The translations under genes were made by a program, and so were the position numbers. A stretch of DNA of 64,000 nt from Hymenolepis diminuta (lineage: Eukaryota; Platyhelminthes; Cestoda; Cyclophyllidea; Hymenolepididae). The stretch lies in NCBI GenBank assembly GCA_900708905.1, contig CAADRB010000043.1:1178869-1242868 (forward strand), read 5' to 3'. Positions 36,101 through 46,546 of this stretch are shown piece by piece; the first letter of the stretch is position 1; each line of letters begins with the position of its first letter. The notes beneath the pieces are model-generated. The model ran no database searches. It saw only the letters and a list, made by a program, of their open reading frames with translations, and was not told the DNA's origin.

Positions 36101-38205
36101 TTATGACACTTTTTGCAGTTTTGATCCATTCTGTTCATATTTATCCTTTTTCAACCCTTTTTTGTAAAAATTCATCGAGCTAAATGTGGGTTTTAATTAC
36201 CAACCGTGCAGGAATCGAGAAAATCTATCCTTTCACATTCTAAACGATAAAGACATAATCCACGTTGCAGAATTAGGTTGCAGAGTAATTAGGAAGAAAT
36301 TTAAGTTGGCTTGTTCATCTCACTTTGTTCACCAACTTTTCAAGTAAGTAAAATTTTGTATTTTTTCTCGCTATTTTAAAACATGTCCCTGACTTTCAAC
36401 CTTTTTATCTATAAACGTACAAAGTAGTATTTTATCTAATTTTACTATTCGTCTTCATATTTTGGCTTAACCGAATGATAAGAACCACAGGTTATCAAAT
36501 CACATATTGAATGGAATTTTCCTATTTTTCTATTCTAGGAGGATTAACCAGGAAAAGCAAATGCAAAGATCCTTGTAATTTGCCACTGATAATATTGACA
36601 AGTAATAATTTTCCCCAGCTAGAACTTTTAGTTTCAGAATGAAGTTTGCAGTAGACAAACACTGGCTCTAAATATTCTTTCTGGTAAAGTGCGTCTTGAA
36701 CACTGATTTTAGACACCGTTCGACAAAATCGTTATGAACGAAATGATTATATTAACTACTTTTTAATTTTGGATCAAGTTGACTAACTTGATAATTTAAC
36801 TTGGATGGACTATAGAAATATCCAAACATTTGGGATAAAAAGATAGTTCGGTTTTAGAGGGAATTGGGTGGAAGTCCAAAAGCAAGACAAGGTTCCACCT
36901 GCACTCAAAATTTACGTTTAGTGGTGTTCATCTCAGTTAATACATGTCTTTTTCTCCATTCAGATTGCAGCATTCCATTTGATGCCTTGGCCACTCTTTT
37001 ATAATTTATTATATCACATTCATCTATTGAACAAAGGACTATGCCTATGATTTTTGAGTATCTGGATATCAATCCGCCAGTACTTTCCCACCTCACTATA
37101 ATTTGTACAGAGTTTGAAATTTACTTTGCATTTTTTGTCAACAACTTTTCAGTTCAATGAAATCTACATATTGGGATGTTTATAAAAAATTTATTTATTT
37201 TTGGGGTCTTTACTGTCCGTCTGATTTTAAAATAAATATATAACACATACCATAGAAAGCATAAATATAAAATTCTGTATTGACCTCTACCTTTAATTTA
37301 ACTTGAATTAATTTATTATTATTTTTTAATTATTTAACATTTTTTAATATTATTTAAAAATGAAAAAAGATTATATCTTGAAATTTGATAACCATCCAAA
37401 TTTTTCATTCTTCTTAAATCTCTCGCTTAGAAGATTTATACCTGCTTATAGTTTTAAAATATTATATTATAGAAACATGCAACAATTTATCTCCACTACT
37501 TCATGAAGCACAAAAATCGAATTATACAGGCATGGGTTATTAAAAAATAAACATTTTTCTACATCTCTAAGACAAAAATTATATCACTTTTATTTACTAA
37601 AGAAGGAAATGAATAATTACTCTGAAATACAGTTAACTACATTAAATTAAGTGTAATCGACTTTTAATATAATTTCAATGAAAGTTACTAAGCATAAAAG
37701 GAAATACAGGGATATTTTCTTTGTATGTAATTTATAAAAGATAATAAAATTCATTAACTTTATTTAGCACATAAATAAATTAATATGAGAAACTTTCATA
37801 ATCTCGGTTTTCTTATTAAGCAATTAGGAAAATTATGAGGCGGAATTTCAAATTTTTATGCAGTGGGAACGCGTTGAGGTTGGCTTTCACTGATTTGTAT
37901 TATTTTAATATCTTACTATATTAATTTAATGCATATGAAAATGTTAAAGACTTTTAACTTTTTAAATATAATTCAATTAACAAAGTAATGCTAATATTAT
38001 TGATTGTTGATTTGTTAGATCGAATCGAACAATATGAATGTGCTTTAATAGTTTTTGATCGTATAGGCAACAAGCACTAATCGGATGGATTATAAATCGA
38101 AGTAGTTTGGGCTGTTTCAAATTTTGAAGTTAATATCGAATGTAATGATTTTTGTTTGCATTAGCATTGTTAACATATCCAGATTACTATTAGCATTTCC
38201 CATGA
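33176..38205. other. Intergenic, mostly featureless
   Basis: Contains repeat R2 (34687-34790), a GC-richer block at 33480-33840 of unknown origin, and a 35190-35340 stretch with the unit GAGAGAGCGTGAG twice about 60 bases apart. 37100-38200 is very AT-rich. No supported gene. Confidence 0.5.
34687..34790 (+). repeat. Dispersed repeat family R2, copy 2
   Basis: Partner of 10963-11064 in the same orientation, with the same order of blocks. Similarity appears to run on weakly to about 34900 (GCAGAG and later purine blocks). Confidence 0.6.
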
Positions 38206-38229
38206 ATGTTATTATACATTTTTAGCTCC

Positions 38230-38691
38230 ATGCCGTTAATCAGATTGTGTCGCAGTTGTTTTTCAAGGACGTGTAGCTGTGCTGACTCAAATGTCTGTGA
38301 GAAAGCTTGCCCAGTCGATTCGCAAAGTTCTCTGTCACTTTTGTCTTCAAGTATCGACAGCGGTTTCGACGATAATGGATTTAATATGAGGCTTTATCTA
38401 AGAAAACATCGAAACGCTTTGATTCCTTATGAATCCTCACTACGAAACGACGATGATCCTAAAATCAGAGAAGCAGTGGAATACTTTTATGGGCCTATAA
38501 ATGACAAACGACAGCGCAATGTATCCAATTGTTCTTCAGATGCGTCTTATTTCTCGTTCCCAAGCCAAGATTCTGAGTATCAGAGCGAATCAGAGTCTCC
38601 AATTTGTTTAGGACCGCCCTTTCGGTCGTCAACTCAAAATAATTCTCATAGTCTCTCATCAGATAATAATAATTTCAAAATAAGTTGGTAA
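38230..38691 (+). CDS. Hypothetical Ser-rich protein, about 153 residues
   Basis: The frame is open from an ATG at 38206, but a pyrimidine-flanked TTTTTAG at 38225 suggests a splice acceptor just before the ATG at 38230, so that start is preferred; the exon may continue a protein from further upstream. It begins MPLIRLCRSCFSRTCSCA (Cys-rich) and then has Ser-rich stretches (SSLSLLSSSIDSGFDD). The middle is charged (YLRKHRNALIPYE, KIREAVEYFYGP) and the tail is Ser/Asn-rich, ending ISW. Codon-like composition differs from the surrounding AT-rich DNA. No domain recognised. AATAAA at 38977-38982 could end the transcript. Confidence 0.5.
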   Translation: MPLIRLCRSCFSRTCSCADSNVCEKACPVDSQSSLSLLSSSIDSGFDDNGFNMRLYLRKHRNALIPYESSLRNDDDPKIREAVEYFYGPINDKRQRNVSNCSSDASYFSFPSQDSEYQSESESPICLGPPFRSSTQNNSHSLSSDNNNFKISW

Positions 38692-39138
38692 ATTAAAGCA
38701 CTAATCTTTATCATTTTACCTGTGTATTTTGAGTTTACCTGATGATGTACCCTCGAAGCAAGTCTTAGGTATCGTAATTTTAAATGCAAATATTGTTTGA
38801 GGACGGTTACCGCTATTTATTTCGCTGATTCTAGGGTAGGGTGTTTAATTAAATAAGTTCTTAAATGGTTTTAGATGATAGTGAGGGGTGAGGTAGGTGT
38901 AAGAGAAAATAGTTCACACCACAGTTGTAAGTTCCAATGGTGCATATGATTTAAAAGTTTAAGGTATCCATTTCATAATAAACTTCTTACAGTTTATATA
39001 TTCACTTTAACTTCCCCGTCATCACACACTAAAGTTTACTTTAAAAGCACACACAATCTAGCGCTAGCAGTTTTGTAAGTTGTTAACTCTCATAAGTATC
39101 TTAAATTGTATGTCTTGGATGAGGTTATCCAAATTCCT

Positions 39139-39157
39139 GTCGTATGAATCATACGAC
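39139..39157. repeat. Near-perfect palindrome
   Basis: GTCGTATGA and TCATACGAC, 9-base arms around a single A. Just beyond it, 39160-39240 has fragments (TTTAAGCACGG, GTATTGGGGACG) weakly reminiscent of the 3' half of 5S rRNA, close to the 5S-like copy at 39443. Confidence 0.5.
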
Positions 39158-39442
39158 ATTGAGATCACAGACCAACTCTAATTAGATTTAAGCACGGAAA
39201 GTAGCCGGCTTCTCTGTATTGGGGACGATTCAAAATAGCCGACCTTATATTTTAGCTTTTTTATAAGGTTTGAAAAATTATATTTTCAATCAAATGTTAC
39301 AAAGTAAAATTTTTTGACTTATGTTTTTTTCGTTGATTCAAATAAAACCTTCCGAATTAAGTTGGGCAGTGAGAAGATGTCCTGAAACCACTCTGATAGA
39401 AACGCACAATTTATAACCCCTTTAGTTGACTAAAATTAAGCA

Positions 39443-39538
39443 GTACGGTTGGCCATCACATCTCTGAATGTGCGCTGATGAGCACCGATCTTGTGAACTC
39501 TGACTTTACAGACGTCCAAGATGGCCATTGTGTCTGGT
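39443..39538 (+). repeat. 5S rRNA-like dispersed repeat, copy 2
   Basis: The better preserved copy. GCCATCACATCTCTGAATG and CACCGATCTTGTGAACTC line up with 5S rRNA GCCATACCACCCTGAACG and GTCTGATCTCGGAAGCTA. The reverse strand also reads open for 103 codons (39747-39436), which may be chance. Confidence 0.5.
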
Positions 39539-40224
39539 TTTAAAATCTTGTGCAAAGAGTTACAGTAGAAGTGATAATGTGGATAATGGAACGAAAAGAG
39601 TATTTCGATATGTGCATTGTAAAATTCCGTGGGATTTAATTTGGAACAGAATATTTTATGCTTGAGGATAAGATGAATTTCAATATGCATATGATTATAG
39701 TTCACTTTAAATGAGTTTGTTGCGATTAGAGTAATGGCTAACAGCAAAAATACTTGAAGTTGAAGGGTGGAACATCATAATCGAACTACTAGAAAATAAG
39801 CAGTAGAGACTGTTAGTGAGAATTTCATTAGAAATTGTGGGAGAAATTATGAATTTTAGAACATGTTACTCTCTATTAAGGAAATACTCTATTATCCGAA
39901 TCCAAAATGTAAATGATGTAACCCTTCAGAATCTTTCTTTTGGATCCCTTCCCATTATTTCTAGTTCAAATTTTCTTACTCGCAGTGGAAAGGAATGAAA
40001 TTTTAAAGTACTTCTGTGGCTTGCAATATTATTACATATTATATAAACTGTTAATAAGTATTGTTTTTCTTGTTTTTTTTGCATTTTTAAAAATTTATCT
40101 TTAAATAACAATCATTGTAATTTAAATAAGTTAACGATAAATAATAAGTCTCCCCACAGTTTAGTCATCCAAAGACTAAAGTCAAGTATCTCAAAGCATT
40201 CAACGTTTAGTCTGTGAGCATCTT

Positions 40225-40294
40225 GCGCCGGTGGTACAGTGGTTAAAGTGCATATCTGTAAAGTCTGGCGTAGAGTTTGTCCTTGAAACTCACC
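40225..40294 (+). repeat. tRNA-like SINE head (relic)
   Basis: GCGCCGGTGGTACAGTGG matches a Pol III A box (TGGYNNAGTGG) at the right distance from the 5' end. TTGAAACTC about 50 bases on is a damaged B box. The total fits a tRNA length but the arms do not pair well, so it is not a working tRNA. Confidence 0.45.
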
Positions 40295-40595
40295 TTCACT
40301 TAATAAGCTGTCTGAAAAGTTGTGTGAACCGAGGTTTCGCTTAAAAATGCCTATTAAGGTAACCTCCAATTTTTTGCAGTTTAACGGTCTTGGAATGTAG
40401 ATCAGCAGCTTAATTTTATGAACATTTCAGCTTTCGGTCTGAAATTTCAAATGCTAAATTTTGCTATTTTAATTACTTTAGAATGGCATTGATCCCAAAT
40501 AAAGCTTCTCTTATAATCAAATTGAGATATTGCCTATAAAATATAATGGCCTCAAAAGCTAGCAGGAGACAACAATCTTTCCCAAATCACAAGCA

Positions 40596-40780
40596 TGAAA
40601 GCTGAGATGAATCAGTGGTATATTAGATGATAGCAGAGAGGGAAGAGAAAAGAATAGAGAGAAAGTTGCAAGAATGAGAGATAGATCACACGTAAACTTA
40701 GAGTGGGTAAAATAAAGTGCGCGTTTGGGGTTACTTCTAGACTGAGAAGACCTATCAGTCAAAGTGCATAGGTACAACAA
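40596..40780 (+). repeat. Purine-rich dispersed repeat family R3, copy 1
   Basis: GAGATGA, GGT, ATTAGA, the purine-rich middle (agagaaag tracts) and ACTGAGA plus CCTAT and AGTCAA occur in the same order as at 45565-45860. The antisense open frame here is compositional. Confidence 0.6.
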
Positions 40781-41236
40781 CCTTATTCTTACTTTACCAA
40801 TGCCAGATCAACTTTCACTGAATAAAAAATAACTTCCATTCTGTACTTAATAGCAGAAAAGTTAATAGTACAAATATTCTTTTAAAGCATAAATGAGACT
40901 ATCCAACGTGAATAACAATCATTTAATCAACTGTTTCAGTGATGATCTGACATCACGGCATCTGACATCTTCATAAGGACATGACGCCTTTTATGCATTC
41001 AAGCCTCTAAACTTAATCTAATAAGCGTTAATCGTTTAAATAGTTAGCTATTAATGCTGCATTATATAATATAAAAAGGTGTTGCAATTTCTTCAGATTC
41101 ACATGAAGATAGGAAATTCACCCGGAGTAACCATAACTTACGGGGTTCTACTGATATAAAGTTCGTAACTATCTCTTATCTGCTAATGTTAAAACTTTAA
41201 TCATATGAGATCATTTTGCTTTCTCAACTGTTGGAT

Positions 41237-41316
41237 GAAAAATTATTTGAACGGGAAAGACCTACCCTTCTTGATTAAATAATACCGATCAGTAAGTACT
41301 GAATATCCCATAGAAG
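41237..41316 (+). repeat. Dispersed repeat family R4, copy 2
   Basis: Partner of 22027-22104 in the same orientation, separated by 19 kb. Confidence 0.6.
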
Positions 41317-43433
41317 CGGACGAATAAATAAATCTTAATTTTGGAACCTAAACTACGCATTAAACAAATATTTTGCAATCGAAATCCAAAAATAAAATGA
41401 TGTAAGTCCCTTTGTTGTCTTGATATTGCCTTGTGTATCTTTCTAATCCCTTCTCCATTACCATTCACTGGATTTAGCATTAACCGATTTCTCTTGCTGC
41501 CAATAATGAAAATTGCAAATATATTGCATTGCTGTAAGTAATAATAATAATGGTCAATAAACTATGTCACAATTTTACTATTGAATCCGAGAGGTCCCGA
41601 ACTTTCCGAATCTGATACCTAAATTTAGAATAACTATGCTTTTAATGTTGCTCTTCCCCTTCGATATAGGCTTAATTAACTGAATTTCTCTTTTGCTGTT
41701 ATTACTTTGGCTAGTAAATGTGGCAGTATAAATCGCTGATTAACTGTCTCCAAATGGTTTTACGTTGACGTTTCATAATTACAGCTAGATTCCTACTGCA
41801 AGGACGTGTTCTCTTTAACTTCCAGGTCCTCTGGCTAAGCTAAAATAATGAATACCATTAAAAAAGTATTTTCAACTTTTTTAGAGCTCAATATTGGAGG
41901 TTTAACACTAGGTTTTTCGAGGTTCCAATGTTGTGATTTCTTTCGGATCCTCTATTTAAGTCCATGTTTAGAGAGACAAATCACTTGAAACAAATAAGAG
42001 GAATTTCGCTATGATTCATTCTACACTCATCGATCTTTTAGATGACTAAAGGTTCAGCTTTTAAGGATATATGAGGGAAAATCGGATACCTTAGCTGATA
42101 GACCCTCTAAAGTATCCACACAGTATACCTAAATAAGAGGCATTGTGCGAGTGTTCTGAGATGAGCGTTTAGATTCTTCCCAACGCATTCCATTCCTAAT
42201 TTTGTTTTTTCTTTCCTGGCAAAATAATTGTATCCATTTTAATACATTTCGATTTTCCGGCTGCTGAATATGACTAAATCAGATGTCTTTTCTAGTTGAT
42301 TCGCAAATTTTTTTCTGCTTGTGTTTTTGGAACGGGCATCATAAATATTAGATGTTCATCGCAATGAGTTTTAGGGGTAAACCTAAATGGAATTTTAAGG
42401 TAGAACCAATTTTGTTTATATTATAATATTTGTGGAGCATATACTGTTATCAAGGCCATCCAGTAAGATTTCACGAGCTGGAACAATCTGGTAAATTCTA
42501 GCGTGTTACATGTTGTGTATCGTGTAATTGTGAATGCGCGTTCAAAAGCATTTCAGCCAATCAAATATCAATATTCTTGCAGCGTAGCGTTAATTTTATT
42601 CGCAATAACGAAGCATTTACATTAAACACTCTCCTCCCCATATCTTTTGCCTTTTCACTTCTTTGATGGAGCTTAATTTAATCACGGGGAGCAATTTATA
42701 TAAGGGACTCTGTTAGAAGCTCATCGTACCTGTATGCAGCTTTTTGGACTTCTAAGAGTATTACTAAGATTTAATCAAGGACAAAATTATGTGATATTGG
42801 CTACATGTCACGTTTATAATCCTACGTATGGTTACGGTGATACAGCTAGATTTGACCTAAGCAAAAACTAGATTACGTAAACAGTAATTTCCAGACAGAA
42901 ATAATCCGAGATCAGCATATCTCAGCATGTATCCATTAATAGTAATACATCGTTGAGGCTAAACCATTGTCTACAATCATCTCATCCGGTTTATCTATTT
43001 ATATATCACTCTACTGAAAGACACAAAGTAGAGAGTTCGTATTATTTTATTATAAATTTCCGAATGAGCCAAACCGTCTGACCAAATGAATGACTTTTTG
43101 CAGTCATTATAGTTCACCCTAAACAGCTCATAGTGATTTATGCCTTGTTTAAATAAATCGTTGCTTGTCTTGTCTACTTCCACTTGGCTGTAAGAAGATA
43201 CAAATATATCAAATTAAATTAGTCGGTCAACAGGCCCTGAATATCACCTATGAATCTGGGGGGTCGAATTAATAAATTCAAATTATAATCCTCATAAGAA
43301 TAAAGGTAGCTCAATGCTTTTAGAAGGTAAATAATTCCTCTGATTTCCTTACCTATTTCTTATTGAATGGTTTGCTTATTATCTTACAATAAAGACTTCT
43401 AAATTTGTTTCAATAACAATAACAATCTCCATC

Positions 43434-43439
43434 TTTATT
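43434..43439 (-). terminator. Poly(A) signal of the Gln-rich gene
   Basis: AATAAA on the - strand, about 140 bases past the stop codon at 43580. Confidence 0.5.
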
Positions 43440-43579
43440 TTCTTCCATAGGAAACATTTTATTGGCATGAGATAAATCACTGATAAATTGTTTGCTGCAG
43501 ACTACAAAACAAGTTCTCGTACATTTTTCAAAGTCTAAAATTCACCGAAATACTGCGTACTTTAAGAAGCAAACGGTAA

Positions 43580-44221
43580 TTAGTAAGGTAACGAGAATAC
43601 TAAACGCTTGAACTCCGCATCACCAAGGTAACTGAGATCATTAATACCTTCAAAAGCCCACCTGGTCTCTTCCTCTGACATTTCTCTCTCCCAGAACTTA
43701 CCTGGTGTGCCGACGGATGGAGTTGATTCACTCGATAACTGATTAGGTTTGTTGCGTGGATTATAATTCAGTTGCAGTGCTTGTCTTAACTGTGAATGAT
43801 CCTGAAGTGTTTCATTTTTAACCTGGTTTGTACTAACATTTTCAATAACTGGTTGAGTCACTGTTGGATTTGCATAGATGTTAGACGGAACAACTTGTGG
43901 CTGAGGTTGTTCAATTATGTACTGATTTTGGTCAAACAAGGGTTGGCCTATTTGGTTGCAGTAAGTCGGTTCCTGTGACTGTATCATAACCTGCGACTGT
44001 AATGGCATTGACATAAGATTAAAGGTTTGAATAGGCATTGGATTTCCCTGAAATCCTAGATTACTCATTGGTATACCTAATGACTGCTGTTGTTGCTGTT
44101 GATCAGATGGATATATAAATTGAACTGGACCTTGAACATACTGTGGATCAGCAGGGACCCAATGGTACTGTTGTTGATTCTGGTTAACGTATGTGGAATA
44201 ATTGTTTTCAAAAATTACCAT
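43580..44221 (-). CDS. Gln-rich hypothetical protein, 213 residues, intronless
   Basis: An ATG-started single-exon frame, MVIFENNYSTYVN onward. Residues up to about 120 are rich in Gln, Pro, Tyr and Asn with a run of six Gln. The middle is a Gln/Asn/Val linker, and the end (FWEREMSEEETRWAFEG then LGDAEFKRLVF) looks like a short folded or amphipathic segment. No known domain is recognised; composition suggests a disordered regulatory or RNA/chromatin-associated protein, which is only a guess. A TATA box (TATAAATA) about 35 bases before the ATG and a downstream AATAAA support a real, perhaps stage-specific gene. A TTG seven codons upstream extends the frame but is not a likely start. Confidence 0.6.
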   Translation of the reverse strand: MVIFENNYSTYVNQNQQQYHWVPADPQYVQGPVQFIYPSDQQQQQQSLGIPMSNLGFQGNPMPIQTFNLMSMPLQSQVMIQSQEPTYCNQIGQPLFDQNQYIIEQPQPQVVPSNIYANPTVTQPVIENVSTNQVKNETLQDHSQLRQALQLNYNPRNKPNQLSSESTPSVGTPGKFWEREMSEEETRWAFEGINDLSYLGDAEFKRLVFSLPY

Positions 44222-44255
44222 AGTTGGGAAGGAAAAATTCAATAGGGATGTGTTG

Positions 44256-44263
44256 ATATTTAT
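44256..44263 (-). promoter_or_regulatory. TATA box of the Gln-rich gene
   Basis: TATAAATA on the - strand within TTTATAAATATC. The spacing of about 35 bases to the ATG implies a very short 5' UTR. Confidence 0.5.
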
Positions 44264-44734
44264 AAAGGGTAAATAGTGCGAAATCAGATGTACTTAGCTC
44301 AATCATATACTAACATAAGAGTTCATTTAAATGAAATGGGTTTTCCGTCATTGGTTAATCCTTCATTTTAGGTTATCAGCTTTAAATGGAGCTTTTAACT
44401 GTTTAAACATACGCTTATTTTGAATGAAATTGTAAGAGTATTGCATTTCAAGAGTCAGCTGTCTGATTCTGAGGCGAATAGAAATCGGACTAAACTTCAT
44501 TACTATAAAAGCCTGATGTGGTGTACGAGTAAAATGCTGATTAATTATGTTACATTGTCTATAGTTGCAAGGCTGTTGTTAAGCATGAAAATCCGATCTA
44601 AGTCATATTTTCAAATTATTGCTACTAGCCATCATTTTACCCACATCATCTATTCCAATTTATTGATTCCCAATTAGAGAGCTAATGGGTCGGCATGTTA
44701 CTGCTATCTACAGGCATGTCCAGATTACTTAGGG

Positions 44735-44750
44735 GGGAGTATAAACACAA
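44735..44750 (+). other. Polypurine-tract-like motif
   Basis: TTAGGGGGGAGTA resembles the purine tract before the 3' LTR of flatworm Gypsy elements. No pol lies upstream and no LTR downstream could be delimited, so it may be an element scar. Confidence 0.3.
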
Positions 44751-45233
44751 TTAGATAAAAGAAACAGTATTGATGGTAGGCGGACAGATAACAAGGGAAT
44801 CAAAGAGTTTGAGTCTGGAGACAATGAGGTAGTTGTGATGTTAGATCGGTATGCATTGTCGTAAGATAACGTGTGAAGTGGAGTAGAAAGTGGTGATGAG
44901 AGAACCAAAAGGCATTTTTATCGCTGTAAATTGTTGACAGCCTAGCTGGGTCATACTGACTTCATGAGACGACAGTGTCGATTGTCTTATATTGGTACTA
45001 GTTAAGGTTGATGTGATCAGGTCTTGAGGAGTCTCAAAAGTCGAAACCATAATGGTAATGTCGGGTTAACTCACAGTTAAAGGGAAATTATAAGGAAAAT
45101 TTTGGTAAGAAATTGTTTTTAAATTGCAACGAATGATGAGTTAAGTGAATGAAAACAATGGGGAATGCTTAACATCAATTCCTTGACCTTGACTCATTTT
45201 TTTCAATGTATATATTAATTTTCTATTCCTTAG

Positions 45234-45308
45234 CTGTATATTGAATCAAATGTCATAGTTCAAGCTGGATTAGTTAAAGATTTTGGACGAAAAACAGCCT
45301 GTTCATTG
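45234..45308 (+). CDS. Exon-like segment of 25 codons, unassigned
   Basis: A pyrimidine-rich acceptor (TTTTCTATTCCTTAG), exactly 75 bases without a stop (LYIESNVIVQAGLVKDFGRK and five more), then a near-consensus donor TTG|GTGAGT. Composition is protein-like. The pattern IES.VIVQAG faintly recalls acyl-CoA thioesterase (hot-dog) strands, but this is weak. No partner exon was found, so it may be an isolated relic or chance. Confidence 0.3.
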
Positions 45309-45564
45309 GTGAGTATTGATTTTCCCTTATGTAGTCACCGGTATGGTGAAGATTGTAATGAACAGAACATTTAAGCATCCTCCAAATGTACATGCGTCAA
45401 ATTCACAGGATGCACCCTGGCTCTTCGCGTTGGTAGATCAGAAATCAGATCACTCATGCCTCACTTCGGAGAATCGCTCAAATTACTTTGTCATTACTCA
45501 TTTAGTTTGGGTTACTGTAATTAAAGTAATAATGTTCCTAAGAAAATGAATGAATTGGACAGCA

Positions 45565-45860
45565 GTAGCCTTTAACGAGTGAGATGACCAAGAGGTGAAT
45601 TAGACCACATGCATATTGAACAAATGAAAGAGAATGAGAGAGAAAAGGAAGAAGAAAGAGGAATTAGGAGGAAATAGGATTGAATAAAGACAATCCGAAT
45701 TGTGCGGAAGGGGTAAGATAAGGTGTGATTAGGCAGGTGACCGATTTCGCGTTCTTTGTTCATTAATGGAGAATTGACAGTCAGGATAGAGATGTGAGTT
45801 AGCATGCGCGCAATACACAGACAGACTGAGATGGCCTATAAGTCAATATGCGTCAGTTAT
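45565..45860 (+). repeat. Purine-rich dispersed repeat family R3, copy 2 (longest)
   Basis: Matches 40596-40780 at both ends. Its middle (GACCGATTTCGCGTTCT, TTCATTAATGGAGAATTGAC) matches 54340-54450. A reversed copy of its first part lies near 56930-57060. Confidence 0.65.
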
Positions 45861-46308
45861 ACACAAATTATGCAATTTTTACATTTAAAGACCACCAGTC
45901 CTTATTCAAAGAAGGGGTCTAAGTTCTAGAATAAAGTACCTCTTTTCTGATCTTTTGGCCGTGAACGTCAATCACAACCGATTCAGAATGCAGTGCCGTG
46001 TTACTTTCGCAATCTTGTAAATGAATCTTCAGAAATATCTGATGTCTTTCCAGAAGCTCTGGCTCTGAGATTAGAATATTTTAATTTTTTTGCGTAATTG
46101 TCGAACTGGTAAACAAATATTTGATTAATAGAATAGAATAAGTAAAAAAGTGTATTAAAAACAGATTCTACATTCTTAATGTGATTTATACTGCGAGGTG
46201 GGGATTATCTCATTTTCTCTTCATTTCGTTGAACTGCCTTGAATTTGGAATAAGCATATGAAAGCGCACATCCAGCAGCGTAAAAAAATAAGACGAGTGG
46301 TTGTATGG

Positions 46309-46546
46309 TCAATTTATTCTTCTCATGCCTTTATCCGACAAGAAAATGTTGAGCTACAAGATAAAAAAATAAAAAAAACAAAATGAAGTCAGACTCCTTG
46401 AAAATTTGACGCTGATTTCTATACCTTACCGATCTCTCTTTTTTATTTGTTGGAAATGCTCTTATTCGGTGCCAACTGCCTTCACAATTAAAAATGGTAA
46501 ATTTTTTGTATTGTTCTGGGTAATAATAATAATACTGATCAAACAT
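46309..46546 (-). CDS. Candidate two-exon mini-gene, 53 residues
   Basis: Exon 1 (46546-46430) is 39 codons starting MFDQYYYYYPEQYKKF and ending KKERS at a TCG|GTAAGG donor. The intron of 76 bases ends in a long pyrimidine tract and TTGTAG. Exon 2 (46353-46309) adds LNIFLSDKGMRRIN and TGA, in phase. Tyr-rich start, basic end, no signal peptide, no known family. The fit of phase, donor and acceptor is the only support. Confidence 0.3.

Larger units (their letters stand above)
38692..43433. other. Intergenic with repeat debris
   Basis: Holds the 39139 palindrome, the 5S-like copy (39443), a tRNA-like SINE relic (40225), repeat R3 (40596) and repeat R4 (41237). 41320-43430 shows nothing supported. 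Confidence 0.5.

Noticed and set aside
39443..39538. Hammerhead-ribozyme-like CTGATGAG motif
   Set aside because: The expected GAAA after stem II is missing, and the 5S-like alignment explains the segment better.
40112..40369. 85-codon frame on the - strand
   Set aside because: It runs antisense through the tRNA-like relic and has no recognisable content.
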